Below are positions 1 to 11,590 of a stretch of 64,000 nucleotides of DNA, one piece after another. Source of the stretch: Heterocephalus glaber. Its lineage: Eukaryota > Chordata > Mammalia > Rodentia > Bathyergidae. Positions within the stretch are counted from its first letter, which is position 1, and each line of letters starts with the position of its first letter. The notes under the pieces were generated by a model. That model had not been told where the DNA came from, made no database searches, and was given only the letters and a program-made list of their open reading frames with translations. The stretch covers positions 15,218,330-15,282,329 of the forward strand of contig NW_004624784.1 in NCBI RefSeq assembly GCF_000247695.1, in the 5' to 3' direction. The position numbers and the translations under genes are program-made.

Positions 1-689
1 GATGGCTGCTTGCCTAGGTGGCATTGGTCTCAGATCACTCTAGCCAAAAAAGTCATTCCCCCAACACCCCCTTCTCTCCAGAGCTGTGGAACATGAGTTT
101 CATGATTGGGATCTGCAAACTCGTGAAATTATGTGATGACTAGGTTGTGTCTGTCTATACTTTATCTGGAGTTTTTATAGTTTTCGTTGGTTTCTTAAAG
201 TCCCCCCCCCCACCAGTTGCATAGGCCCCCAGGGGTAGGGATAAAGTAGGATGGGCATAGAGGTTGAGTTGTTTAAATGGTGAGGTGGTGTTTTGAAGTT
301 TATCTTTTGGCCTTATGCCTTGACTCACATTTTCTTAGCATGTGGATGGGTCTTCTCTTCTGGTTTTCTGAGTAGGCTGACCATTTGCACCCAAACAGAT
401 TTCTCACATAAGCACCCATGGAATTAGCCCACCCAGACCACAGCATACACTTAGGGTGCAGTTCAGCCTGGGAACAACCCACAGGGCAGGGGCCAAATAT
501 CATCAAAACAGAGTCCCGGTAACCCCGCCCCAGCTACCTGGTGAGGACCCCAAGCAAGTTGGCTTATTGGATTGTGATAGGGCCTCCAATCTCTGAATAT
601 TCCAGACAGCTCTGAACTTCCTTGTCTCACTGCACAGACAAGTTTAGAGACCAAGAAGCGTGCAAGAGGTAGTTGACAAGCACTACAGC
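1..689. other. Unassigned unique sequence
   Basis: I recognise no repeat family, exon or RNA gene here. A run of ten C residues sits near 201-210. The ORFs on the minus strand are short and show no family resemblance. Confidence 0.5.
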
Positions 690-1110
690 TCTACAGTCTG
701 CTGAGGCTGTGTGATCTTTCTTGAATCACCTCATCTAATTGGCTAATTATGCCCATTTTACTTTCTCTCTTCCTCTCTTACTTCCCCTTCCTCCTCACAA
801 TGTGGTACTTCAGAAACTCCCTCGAAGGAATTTCAAGGAGCCGGCTGGGTCTCTGTGGAATACATCGCATTATCTCATTACGATCTCGCCTGGTGATCGG
901 ATTCCGTTAGCTGACTCTCTTTATTAGCAGGCAAAGGCAAACTTATGAAATACCTTTAAACCTGGATTTCCTTAACAATATATCATTGGGGAACTGACAG
1001 CTCTCGCTCGCTTCCCTCTGCCAGAGAGAATTAAGATTGTTTCTAATTTAATCTCTCTTCCGCATTGGAGGCGGATATTTGTGTTTCAGCAGCAAACTTG
1101 TATTACAGGC
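690..1110. promoter_or_regulatory. Candidate conserved non-coding element (enhancer-like)
   Basis: This block looks unlike its surroundings. It holds roughly ten CpG dinucleotides in about 300 bases of otherwise CpG-poor DNA, matches no repeat family I know, and is packed with short AT-rich motifs of the homeodomain, SOX and nuclear-receptor type: ATTAGC, AACAATAT, TAATTTAAT, AAAGGCAAA. Retained CpGs with dense motifs are typical of deeply conserved vertebrate enhancers. Conservation itself cannot be seen from one genome, so this is inference from composition. A 62-codon ORF on the + strand ends at 927, but its composition does not look coding. Confidence 0.4.
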
Positions 1111-2400
1111 TCTGGAGGAGGAGGCTCTGGGTCATCCCAGAGCAGCTCTGATGGGTGTCCTATGAGCCTGTGTGCAGATGGGGCTGGCCCTGGCTTCAGG
1201 GAGCCTGGCCAGAGGCCCCAGAAGCTGCCCTTGATGGAGCTGAGGCCCTGTAGTCCTGTTGGGAAAGATAAGAGGGCAGAGGCACGAAGCATTGTCTTTG
1301 TAGTGTCAGCACAAGGGTCTTAGGGGAGATGGCCAAAGCTGTCACAGACACTGCCCACTATAGCATCATCTGGCTCCTTGGTCCTCTGTCCTTCTAGAGG
1401 TCAGAATCACCAGCCTGCTTCTTGACAGGCCCCGGCAGTGCTATGCCCAGACTGTGTATGCACCATGTGGTGTGGTACATACTGCTGGTACCTGCCCAGA
1501 TCCTCTTGCAGGATGGGTGCACCCATCTCCCAGCTGCTGTGAGGATTGGCTGTCTCAGCTCCTTGGAGAATTACCCTCAGCCCAATGGAAGCCAGTTGAC
1601 CCCCCAAGGCTAACCTTACCCCTCCCTAATCCCTTTGCCAATGACTGACTGTTAGAAAGGTATGGAAGACCAGCTCCCTTGCCTCAAGGTGGGGCTGGCT
1701 TTGTGGCTTAAACTGAGCTCCTGAATTCCCAGTGTGACCAGGCTAAAGCCACATCCCTCCCATATCCTTGTTGTATTCCCTCTTGCTGATAATACTTTCC
1801 TAAGGCTTGCTTTCGATCTCTGCTTCTAAGGCATGATTGCAACTGAGCTGATCGTGTTCCTGAGCTCTGCTTGCCTCTTTTCTGCAGCAGACTGTGCATG
1901 GACTCACTATACACACAGTCAAGGCTGTGGTCGGTCCCCTGAGGTCAGCCCTCGAACAGTAGCATGCCCCCACCCAGGCATGTCCTGAGCTCTCACCCCA
2001 TTGAAAGGTTCAGCTGAGAGTGCCCGCCTGGCAATGGCTGCCTGGGACCCTGCCCCCTTGCTCAAGGAGCACTCGAGCTACTCTCTGAGACTGCTGTGAA
2101 CCATGGCCTCTTGGAGCTGCACAGCCCCAGCCAAAGTCATGGAGCCTGGCGGGAGCATGCCCTGCCAAGCACATCACATCCCCTCCAGGCATCTGCACAC
2201 AGATTCAGGAGGCTGCAGAGGAGAGGGGGGAAGAACTGTTTTGGAAAATCCTATTATCTACCAGGCCCCCTTTGATAGCCCATGCATGAAACCAATTTAC
2301 AAAGTGTGAGTCAAAAGCCTCGGAGGACCGCCTGTTCTCCCGGGAGCCCAGCAATCACCCTGCCCACAGGCCTCCGCAGACTGAATGCCATTCTGCCCTC
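1111..2400. other. Unassigned GC-richer unique sequence
   Basis: No recognisable repeat or exon. Several overlapping ORFs of 60-80 codons occur on both strands, as expected by chance in moderately GC-rich sequence. None has domain-like features. Confidence 0.5.
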
Positions 2401-2404
2401 TGTC

Positions 2405-2600
2405 CTCAGAACAGCTCTGCTCTGGAGCTGTCACTCAGTGCCCTGGGCTGACCAGCCCTCTTGCTTTGGCGGATGTCGGGAGAATTTATTACAGTGAGAG
2501 AAGAGAAACACTTGGAATTGAGCATGATTATTTTCCCATCTCAATTTTGCTGACGGCTTGAGCAAGCCCAAGTGAGACCCTTTGGGCAGCAGGGGTTTTC
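2405..2600. promoter_or_regulatory. Weak candidate conserved non-coding block
   Basis: A non-repeat stretch with scattered CpGs (gcggatgtcggg, ctgacggc, ttccgaag) and AT-rich core motifs (aatttattac, tgattatttt). The argument is the same as for 690-1110 but weaker. Confidence 0.22.
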
Positions 2601-2644
2601 CGAAGTCATATTTTCTGTCCATCTTCTGTCACTGGGTTCAGGCA

Positions 2645-2822
2645 ATGGCACAGACCCTGGGACAGTGCTTGTAATTGGGGCAAGGCTCTTAACCTCTCAG
2701 AGCCTTGGCTTTCTTCTTCATAAAAGGAAAATACCCATCGGAGCTGATGCAAGGACTAAATGAGATAATGCATGCGAAAGTGCTTTAGCACATAGTGGGC
2801 ACTCAAATAAATGATCTTTATT
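2645..2822 (+). repeat. MIR SINE
   Basis: Matches the MIR layout in sense orientation: a ggcaaggctcttaacctctc core, a degenerate cctca-gtttcctcatctgtaaaa segment, then the cac-atagtgggcactcaaataaatg 3' end. MIR is a tRNA-derived SINE of early mammalian age. No function is implied. Confidence 0.75.
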
Positions 2823-2994
2823 TTTCACCACACCCATGGTAGGACTCGCAAGCATCCAGGGTAGAAGCTACTGGTTATCTTTGTAGAATATTCTGATGTA
2901 TCTTACCTGTGTGACAGTCAGAAATTCTTTTATTTAGTGGGAGTTCCTCTTTCTGAAAGAGAGTTTATTAATTTAGTCTCAACAGAGACCACTG

Positions 2995-3180
2995 CTAGTA
3001 GTCAACACAACAGAGGGCTGACATGGTGCCAGGCACTGTTCAAGTATTTTATGCACAGTAAACTATTTAAGCCTCACTGTGACCCTGTGTGCTAGATACA
3101 GTTATTGTCCCCATTTTACAGATGAACAGACTGAGGAACTGAAATTGCCCGAATTCACATATCTAGTGAATAAAGACAAG
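2995..3180 (-). repeat. MIR SINE
   Basis: Antisense MIR hallmarks are present in order: gtgccaggcactgttcaag, a long AT segment, then attttacagatgaacagact and gaggaactgaaattgcccg. It lies about 170 bases from the sense MIR at 2645-2822 and in the opposite direction. Confidence 0.75.
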
Positions 3181-3689
3181 ATAAGAAGATGTAGAAAAAT
3201 GCCAAAGGAGATCACAGTGGAGGGTTCTCTGCTCTGTTTCATCTCAGGAACTTTTCCCTAGGGAAGTGGACCCACCAGCTCTTCATACCCTGGTGCCCCA
3301 GGTTAGATTTGTACAGAAATATCCCTACCCCATCTTTGACCTTAGCCCCTTTCCTTGTCCTGTGGGCTGGAAAAGGCCACAGAGATGGAGGCTGTCCTGG
3401 GCCTACAGATCCTACTTCTCTGCTCCAATGGGGGGTTTGCCCCTAGGCCAGTGTCATCCTACAAGTCACTAAGGCCATTACAAGGGATCCTCTTTCCTCA
3501 AATCTCCCTAGACACCTTCTCCTTGGTGGAGGTGTTGATCCAGGCAACTACAGAAGGCATCCGTGCATTCTCTGGGGCTGGAGTGGGGGATACCTTCCTT
3601 GGAGATATGAATGGCCTCCAGAGCTTAGTGCCAAGGATTTTGGGGGTAACACAAAAAGAACATAGTGATGGAATGTGTGAGCTATAGAT

Positions 3690-3785
3690 TCAAATTGGGT
3701 GCTGTGTGTTTTCGGGACCTCTAATTCCTCATCTGTAGTATGGGAATGTTGAGAGGATTTGATGTGTAAAATATAGAATCGCGGA
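3690..3785 (+). repeat. MIR fragment
   Basis: A degenerate sense-strand MIR centre (acctctaattcctcatctgt, then tatgggaatgttgagaggat). Only this central part is recognisable. Confidence 0.4.
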
Positions 3786-3829
3786 ATAGGTTAAATAAAC
3801 TTGAGCTCTCACAGTGGCCAGATTCAAGA

Positions 3830-4970
3830 CTGGGAGTTGTTTTTCTTTGTTCTCTGGGTCACCAAATCATCCAGTTGAAAAGTTCACTTTCTGTTCAAAG
3901 CAGTCAAAGCTCAATGTGTAAAAATCAGTGGGAAGCCTTTGTCTCCCAGCTTGGTCTACAACTATCCTAAGCAGGAGGAGAGCAGAAGGGAGGAGGGACC
4001 TGAGGCCAGGAGCAGACCTGGGTACAGAGGGCCACACTGCCCTTGGAGTCAAGATCCTTAGCTGCCTCCAGGTGAGTGGATGAGGACTTGAGCTTGTTAG
4101 AAGCTTTTGCTCAGCTGGCAGCAAGCCCAGCCTGGTTAGATAAACGAGGCCATCTCTGATAGGGCCTCCAGGTGGGCTGCTGTACCCAGTCAGAGTGACA
4201 GCATCCTCTGGACACTGGTCCACTGATCTTGACCTAGATGGCACTTTGCAGTGTTGGTGCTGTCCCTCCAGCTCCAGCCTTACCTACCCAGAGCGGATCA
4301 AGAGTGACACGCCCTCAGGGCCTGGAGAAGGAACAGGGCTCTCTGCAAGCTCTCAGGCATTGTGGACCCTGCTCCAGAATCCCTGGAACCAGGACCTGAC
4401 CCAGAAAAGCTGGCCCCTCCACAGAAAATCACCTTATCAGTAGATAACAGATGCTCCCAAAAGGGATCTTGCAGCCCTTCTGTGACCAGACGGGGTCCCA
4501 TTAGCCCCCTTGCCTGATACTCTGCCCAGAACTGGGCACCAGGCCCTTTTCTGCCTATCAAAGGTCCTCAGTGTGAGCCCCTTCCCAGTTGCAGCATACT
4601 ATTCTGAAGGGATGCTCTGTCCTGACTGTGGCAGAAAATGTGGACCTGTCTATAGATGAGCCAGGCAGGCCTGATGACCTTCACAGGGGACACTGAAGGT
4701 CATGCATAGCAGGTGAAAAGTAATCCACTCTGAAAGAAGATTCCTCCCTGCACTGACAGTGGACAGTACTATAGACAAGGCGGCAGGAATCCTTCCTACA
4801 TCCAGGTCTTGGTTTTGAAGCACGAAAAAAGCAGAGAAGAGATTACAGAGCTGGGCCTGCCATGGATAAGGATCTGGATCTTGCTGGACTGGATTTTGAG
4901 CAAGCAGTTCAGAAGGAGCAGCACTTTCTGCCACCTGAGAGGACCACAGGTATACCCACACTCTAAGGGG
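3830..4970. other. Unassigned unique sequence
   Basis: No repeat or exon recognised. Minus-strand ORFs of 125 codons (3867-4244) and 157 codons (4650-5123) occur. The second runs through a MER5-like repeat and an ID SINE, which argues against it being real. Confidence 0.45.
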
Positions 4971-4974
4971 TCTG

Positions 4975-5220
4975 CTTCCACTTGCTGCTGAAGCCACCAC
5001 TCCTGGAATCACCCTTAAAGACTGCGGATGCTTGGGTCCCACCCTAGAAATCCTCATTTTAATTAGAAAAGGGCATGGCCTAGACTGATTGAACTTGGGG
5101 CCTTGCACATGCATGGCAAGCACTCTACCACTTATCTAAATCCTTGGGGCACTGAGATTTTTCAAATCTCCCTGGATGACACTCATGTACAGCCATGTTT
5201 GAAAAAACACACATAATGAC
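4975..5220. mobile_element. MER5-like (hAT-Charlie) MITE split by an ID SINE
   Basis: The left part carries the gggtcccaccctagaaatcc-type core and the right part the caaatctccctggatgacac end typical of MER5A, a small non-autonomous hAT element. The two halves are separated by the ID insertion at 5065-5152, so the DNA transposon is the older layer. Confidence 0.5.
5065..5152 (-). repeat. ID SINE (tRNA-Ala-derived), diverged
   Basis: The reverse complement reads as the ID body: ggatttagataagtggtaga, gcttgccatgcatgtgcaag, then ccaagttcaat. The Pol III A and B boxes are degenerate. No clear A tail remains, and the copy sits inside the MER5-like element. Confidence 0.65.
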
Positions 5221-5290
5221 AGAGATGGTTCTGGATTCAGGTTTGGTAACAGCCAGATTGTCTCCATCATCTCAAAAGTTGTCTTTAACT

Positions 5291-5405
5291 TTGCCAAATA
5301 ATTTTTTTTTTTTGGTACCAGGGATCGAACTCGGGTCCTTGTGCTTGTGCAGCAGGCAGCGAAACCACTGAGCTAAATCCCCGGCCCCATTTGGCAAATA
5401 ATTTT
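5291..5405 (-). repeat. ID SINE with target-site duplication
   Basis: The body (about 5306-5390) reads on the minus strand as ggggccggggatttagctca, an intact B-box-like gagttcgatccctggtacc, and an A tail. Direct repeats ttgccaaataatttt (5291-5305) and ttggcaaataatttt (5391-5405) flank it with one mismatch, as expected for L1-mediated insertion. The well-kept body suggests a fairly young copy. Confidence 0.85.
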
Positions 5406-5639
5406 AACATGCCCTAGTTCTAAAGTAAACATTGTAAGATTGTTTTGGAAGACATTCAGAAGTTAAGCAAAGAATGAAAGCGATAGTAAAGAATTAATTG
5501 TACAACAATTAAGTGTGTAATTAATTGTAGTCAACAGAAGAGACAACTCAATGGACTGATGGTGTCTCTGTGGGGTTAAAGGTCAGTTGATCGATGGCTT
5601 GAACCAAATTAGTCTATGTCACAGTCTTAGAAAACAAAA

Positions 5640-5830
5640 ACTTTTTAGTTTGAGTAATTACAGATTAACAGCAGTTCCAAAATAGTACAGAGCAATCCCC
5701 TATATCCTTTACCCAGTTTACCCAAAGATAACATTTTACATAACTGCATGCAAGTGTCAAAACTAGAAACAACATAGATAAAACCCATGAGCCTTATGAA
5801 AAGCTCAAACTTTTTGTTGACTTTAACTCT
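5640..5830. repeat. Old L1-like fragment
   Basis: The segment with aatagtacagagcaatcccc and ccagtttacccaaagataac resembles a recurrent old mammalian L1 segment. It is short and diverged, so family and orientation are uncertain. Confidence 0.3.
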
Positions 5831-5884
5831 GGTCTTCATTCATTCATTCCAAATCTTGTAGTGAAACACCATCTTGGTATTTAC

Positions 5885-6065
5885 CAAGAAATGGTCTGCA
5901 GATCATCTGCATCAGAATCATTGAAAAACTCACAAGAAATGCAAATCCATGAGCCCCTATCCCAGACCTTCTGAATCACACCACAGGAGAGTGGAGCTGA
6001 GAAATCTATTTTTAACAAGTTTTCAGATGATTCTTCTATTCACAAAAGTTGGAAAGGCACTAAAC
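5885..6065 (+). mobile_element. MER5A-like hAT MITE
   Basis: Recognisable order of the MER5A body: catctgcatcagaatcattg, gaaatgcaaatccatgagcc, a ccttctgaatcac core, then tttaacaagttttcagatga. Non-autonomous and ancient. Confidence 0.65.
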
Positions 6066-6769
6066 TGCTATGCTGCAGGCACCACACTGAGCACAGAAAT
6101 GCACTAGGATAAACTAGCTTCTACCCACACAGGGTGGAGGAGGGGACTGATACCAATAGCAAGGACAGGGACTTGGCTGAGCTATGACCACACAGGGTAG
6201 GAACACAGGGGAAACATCAAATCTTCTGGGGTGAGCAAGAAGGAGTTTGGGAAATTGAGGATATTTGAGTTGGATTTTGACTGATAAAGCAGGAGTTTGA
6301 CAAGGGACTAAACTCTCAGACATCTCTTTAGCATATCAACTCCTTCTGCCTTAGAACAGAATTTCTGTAATGGGAGTTGTAGAATGGTAGGGAATGACTA
6401 ATCTGTGCACCCACACTTCCTGTAAACTGAAGGCGCTCAATAAATATTCTATGGACAAAAGCATGAGAAGCATGGCTGCTGACTGGTTAATGAAGAATGA
6501 AGGGAAGGACAGGGGGTAAATGATAGGATGGGTGGGTGGGTGTGTAAATAACTGTCTCGTTATATAGTAGGCAGGGAGGGCTTAGCTGAGAGTGGCTGAA
6601 TTCCTGGCCCTAGAGAGCTGCAGTCTCCTCTCCTGAGGCCCCAAGGAGAGGGACTGGAGCCTGTAGAGAGACAATGCAGCAGGCTGTGCATACTACATCC
6701 TCAACCCGTACAGTTAAGCCCAGAACACTCCAAGACTTCATGGAGTCAACTGACTTTGAGTTTGAGCTA
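6066..6769. other. Mostly unassigned; possible MIR tail
   Basis: A gcgctcaataaatattctat motif at about 6432-6453 could be a MIR or L2 3' end remnant. Nothing else is recognised. Confidence 0.35.
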
Positions 6770-6990
6770 AGTGGCCTTCATTCCAGGGCAAAAAATAAAA
6801 AGACATTTACCCTGAAAGTACTCTCCTGCTCTCTTAATAAGTATATTAATTTTAAATGCCTGAGACAGAATTGTAAACTCTCCTTCTTGGAGGATTACGG
6901 CCAGGGCTTTGCTGTGCAGGAGAGCTGTGCTCGCTGCGCTGGCTCCCAATAGCTCAGAGAGGGTAGGGATCGGCTGCATTACAGGCCAGG
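6770..6990. promoter_or_regulatory. Candidate conserved non-coding element
   Basis: Non-repetitive, with an AT-rich homeodomain-like segment (cttaataagtatattaattt) directly beside a CpG-bearing segment (ggattacggcc, gctcgctgcgctggc). It overlaps a 92-codon + ORF (6674-6952) and a 105-codon minus ORF. Neither looks like a known protein. Confidence 0.28.
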
Positions 6991-7454
6991 CTGGCACTGG
7001 GCACAGAAGGGGTGAAGGTTCGCTTTTCACTTTCTGCCTTTCTCTTGCTAGAAATCTGTGAGGACTGCCTCTGGGTTCCAGCACTGGAGCAAAAGACCCT
7101 GGAAGAAGTTTCTAAAACCTGCCTTTCTCTTTGAAGATGGGTTGGGGGTACAGGGTGTATCGCTCAGAGGGAGAGAGATGGCTGGGAGATGTCCTGCCCC
7201 AAGAGTCCCACGTGTGGTACTTCAACCCCACCCTGAGATGGAGCCACCTTGAGTGCTTCTATAAGAGGCACACAGCCAGCCCTCATCTGCAGCCCTGATG
7301 AACTGCAGGAGCCCAAAATATGCTTATTTGTATTAGTTCTCAAGTAGCCACACTGAAGTTTGAGAATTATGCTGTAAGGAAAGCATCTCCCAAGGCTGCA
7401 GTCAAACAGTTCCAGCTGGTGGTTGTAGGAAGTAGCTGAGGTTTAAAGAAAAGA
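6991..7454. other. Unassigned sequence
   Basis: Nothing recognised beyond short chance ORFs. Confidence 0.4.
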
Positions 7455-7615
7455 ATGTTAGTATTGAAGCCTGAACTCTCTTTGACTTTTCTAAGCCTCT
7501 ATTTGCTCATCAATAAATTGGGATTTGGGATTAAGCATTTGTTTCTCAGAGGGTTGTGTACAGATAAAGGGAAGTTCAAAGTATAGTGCCTGGTACCCAG
7601 GAGTCACCCAGTGTG
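7455..7615 (+). repeat. MIR SINE
   Basis: Sense MIR: ctaagcctctatttgctcat, then aaattgggatttgggattaa, then a degenerate tatagtgcctggtacccagg end. Confidence 0.65.
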
Positions 7616-7619
7616 GGCC

Positions 7620-9735
7620 AAGATTGAGCCAGGCATGAAAAGAAGTGTGTGTCCCTATGGCTGAAAGAAATCAAATGCCCTGGAAGAAACTTATGCTGTA
7701 GCCCGTGAAATGTGTAATCTACATTACATATGTTTTCAGTTTCCCAGCTGGGCTCATTTATAGATTCTTTCCTGTAAGTGTATACAACACCATAGGGCCT
7801 TTAGGCCAAATCTGTCCCACTTGACCCTAAGCTTCCCACTTGACATTTTTAATTAAACATTTTGTTTTAATGATCTCCTGTGCTTAGTCTGGTAAGACCT
7901 TATTCCCTACCAGTTGAGTATGAGAAGGTTTGATGAAATGTGAGAAGCTGACTTCTCTCCCTGATGGCATACCTGCAGGGAAAGGAGGAGAAGGGAGTCT
8001 CTACAGTTTATTTGGACCAAAAAAAACAACTGTCATCTGAAGAGTCTGTGTAGCAAACTGCAAGGTAAGTACGTCGCACAATGCCACGCAGGAGGTGTTC
8101 CTAAGCTTGTGCCTTTTCTTCATTCTGTTGTCTGTCCCATTGCTGGGCCTGGGGACTTGCCCATGAGACTCACATACTTTCACACCAGCAAGGGCCCAAT
8201 GTGTCGGCTATCCGTGATTCATTACATTATTTTTTTCCTGAAGAAATCTGAACACAGAGAACTTGAAGCTGCAGGGTGCTGGGGAAATAGTACAAATTTG
8301 TTCTAGGACATGTAGACATTCAGACTCAACCAGGACAGGAGGATTGAGCAGATGACAACTGGAGTCTGTGCTATTTCCCATCGATGAAATGCCCTCAGCT
8401 CAATATACCTCACATTTCAGAGAATTGCAGAGTCATTTGGTAGAAATAAAGTAACAGCTTCAGAAGCGGTTCACAGATTTGGAGGCTCATGAAACTCACG
8501 TTTTGGGGCCAATTGCTTTGGGTCCGATGGCAGGGACATTCTGCAATGGCAAAGCTCATGCTTGTGGCTCAGATACATGAAAGCACCCCCATAATTTGTA
8601 AACCCAAATATACGACTCTGAGGCCCACCTTTGGGCAATGGTATATTCTGGGAAAGGATCTTCTTACAACTGGAGGCAGAAATGATGTGTGCACTAACTA
8701 CACACATTCCACCGTTCTTTTTAAGAATTTAAGCCATTAAAAAATAATATTCCCAGCCACTTGATCAGAACTGATCAATGACAAACACCAGGCTTAGAAC
8801 TGTACTTCAACAAGAATAAAATTAATTAAATGGGGTTTGGGATGTAAGCTACCCCCTTTACTATTTGTACTGCTGCTAAAAATCTATACTTTTAAATATA
8901 CTTCATCATTGTTATTCATTAAAACTGCATGCAGCCTGTGCTTTTCTAGCTTTGATCACATAGACCACAACTGAAAAAATCAGGGTGTCTCCGGGCTAAT
9001 GTGCTTCCAGCAAGCAAATGGCAATGTTTCCTGAACCAAGCATTCTAAACTTGAGAAGGGAGCATAGTCGTAAGGCCAGACTGAGGTGGCTCTTTTGTAA
9101 GCCTGGCAAGACATGATCAATGAGCCTCGGAGGACTGACTGTTAAACTGGTTTTTAATAAAGCAGCAGGGATAAATCAGTGTCAGGGATGTAGAGAGGTC
9201 ATTTTCATTCTTAGTGATGGACCATCATTTTCCTCCTTGCAGCTCCTGCTTCTTACCTGGCCTGCAGGTGCCCGGTGGTTTCCAGGACCCTCTAGGACCC
9301 TCTGTGTGATTCTCAGCACATTGTGGCTCTGTGTCCATTTCTTCCTTGGGGCTCTTTTAGCCTAACTTTCCTCTGCCACCATTATTTTCAAGGGTGTCTG
9401 CCTCCTATATCAGCAGTTGCCCAGCTCCCTTTATCTGTGCTGCTTTCCTCCAGACTTCTTCTCTGAGCTATATCAAGGATATTTACTATCAAAGATGTAC
9501 GAGTGGACGAGGTGGAAATGGTTATAAACAAATGCTTATGGGCAAAGTGTGCCCCAAAGAATCCAAGCCTGGAGTGACCCATTCCCAGGTAGTGGACATT
9601 AACACTTGGTTTGGGCCTTCCATCCATTGCTCTGTGCCTCCTGGTGGTCCTGGTCCCCAATGACAAGGAAACAACTAGCACCCAGAGCTCAGATGGTAGC
9701 CCAAAGAGTTAATAGAAAAAGTAAAATTGCTTTCA
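7620..9735. other. Unassigned AT-rich sequence
   Basis: About 2 kb without a repeat I can name. Parts (8020-8110, 8460-8540, 9480-9560) keep CpGs and could be conserved blocks, but I cannot separate them from background. ORFs of up to about 97 codons lie on overlapping strands and look random. Confidence 0.35.
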
Positions 9736-9739
9736 TATT

Positions 9740-9935
9740 TCCATTTTTTTCAGTATAGGGGGTTCACAGGCCTTCACATTGAACTACATCCACAGTCCTT
9801 ATTTTATTTTTTCTTTTGAGACAGGGTCTTACTATGTCACCAAGCTGCCAAGACTGGGCTTGAACTTGTGCTTCTTCTGCCTCAGACTCTCAGAGTGCTG
9901 AAATAACAAGTGTGCTTCACCATGCTCAGCTGATA
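9740..9935 (-). repeat. B1-ID composite SINE
   Basis: On the minus strand the 7SL-derived B1 part comes first. Read on +, gagacagggtcttactatgt and gcctcagactctcagagtgc are its antisense hallmarks. The decayed ID half (cagtatagggggttcacagg, ccacagtcctta) lies to its left on the + strand. This fused layout is found in several non-murid rodents. Confidence 0.7.
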
Positions 9936-10889
9936 TTATATCTTTATAACTCATTAAATGTTATCTGCTTCTCCAGAATATATATTTATCTGTTTTATGC
10001 TTCAATAAAATTTTCTTTAAAATCTACAGCCCTGTCAATTGCAGAAGCAGCCTGGAACTGTGAAGCTGTTTAGCACATCCAGTTTCCAGAGGGCGTGAAG
10101 GGTGACCCTCACCATGTTCCCATTCTCTGCATCCCTGTAGCAGCCGTGATAGTGCACAACTGGCCCATAGCTGGAGCACAGCAATGAAGAGTTTGTTCCT
10201 CCCTGGAGGTATAATTGGATTGTAGATTCGGCCGCTGCCTCTAGGAAGGACAATGGTCAGGGGCCTGAGGTGGGAAGTAGGGCACATTCAGAATGTGCTC
10301 TTAGCATCTGAGATTTCCAGATCATGCACCAGCTCCTGATGGCCCAGACCAAACCATAGCCCTACCTGGCCTCCTGCTCCTGCAAGGGGTGGAAGTGAGT
10401 TGATGGAGGGAGCTGTTTTTCCTTTATGGTGATGAGCATTAGGCTAGGCAAGAGAGCTGCAAGGATGAGCTAGGTTGGTGGCCTGGGTGCCTAGGTTGGT
10501 TTCCAGACAGCAACATCCAGGGTGACCAGGCTGACTTGACGTCAAGCAGCAGTCAGCCATGCAGGCCCAGTCTGGGGACTTCCCTGAGTATCCTCTAGGT
10601 GGTAGGTCTCGGTCACCTTGGTCAAAGAGCTGACAGTGTTCTGGAGGGCTCTGGTGACAGCAGCTCTACTTCCCAGCCTGCAGTCCAAGTGCCCACTGTC
10701 TGGACGGCTGGCTTCCTCTCTGGTTCACCTGCCATGCTCCCTGTTGACACTGACCTGCTGCTACCCCAAAGCTGTGACTTTCTCTTGTCTCCTTTACCAG
10801 TGCTGGGTGTTGCTTCTACCTAAAATGGCTTCCTACTGTGGCTGCCTAGCTAAGCCTCATTTATCCTGCAAGACTGAGCTACAATTTGG
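9936..10889. other. Unassigned sequence
   Basis: No repeat or exon recognised. 10180-10270 holds a few CpGs (attcggccgctgcc). Two overlapping + ORFs of 74 and 97 codons at 10599-10911 run into the following SINE, so they are unlikely to be real. Confidence 0.4.
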
Positions 10890-11110
10890 GGATGAGGTTG
10901 CATACCTGTAAGTGAAGCACTCTGGGAGGCAGAGGCAGGAGGACTGCAGGTTTGAGCCCACCCTGAGCCCAGCCCAACTTAGTGACTTCATGACACCCTA
11001 TCTAAAAATAAAAATTAAAATTAAAATTAATAAATAAATAAATAAATAAATAAAAGGGCAGAGGACGTATCTCAGTGTGAAGGTCCTGGGTTCAACCCTT
11101 AATACTGTTA
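10890..11110 (+). repeat. B1-ID composite SINE with A-rich linker
   Basis: The B1 monomer (gcatacctgtaagtgaagca, gaggcagaggcaggagg, a truncated right arm ending in ctatctaaaa) is joined through a long AAAT/TAAA-rich linker (about 10999-11055) to an ID part (gacgtatctcagtgtgaagg, tcctgggttcaaccctta). The linker has grown into a microsatellite of about ten TAAA-type units. Confidence 0.75.
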
Positions 11111-11374
11111 AAATTGAGCTAGAGTGCTGCCACCTGTGGCGAGGCCTCCCTGAACACCCCAGTCTGGGCCACACATTGGGAGTCTGTTTCCACGGCCTTC
11201 CATGTTTGCCCCACATCAACAGTGTTGCCCCTACTCCTCTGTTCTATCAAGGCCCCTTTCCTCCAGGACCACACAGAAGGTGCTGAGTAAATAGTTTTTG
11301 GATACATAAATGGCCAAGACTTGCCACAGTACGGGACTTGGCCAGGCAAGAATAATGACAGTCTGCTACCAAAA

Positions 11375-11560
11375 ACAATAACGGCTGCCCTGGATTGATT
11401 GCACACCATGTGCCAGGCACTATGATAGGCAGCTGACGTATATTGGCTCAATGAGTCCTCAGCACAGTCCTGTGTGATCTGTGATTTCCATTTCACAGGG
11501 CACCAAGCAGAGCCTCAGTTTTGCCCACAGTATTAGAACGAAGGGGAAGAAGGTGGCTGA
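11375..11560 (-). repeat. MIR SINE
   Basis: Antisense MIR: accatgtgccaggcactatg, then atttccatttcacagggcac, then agcctcagttttgcccacag. Confidence 0.65.
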
Positions 11561-11590
11561 TTGGAGATTTGAATGGAGATCTGTCTGGTG

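Noticed and set aside
5291..5405. tRNA-like sequence that might be called a tRNA-Ala gene
   Set aside because: A and B boxes are present, but the copy has an A tail and target duplication and lacks a full cloverleaf. It is an ID SINE, as are the copies at 11608, 22640 and 50307.
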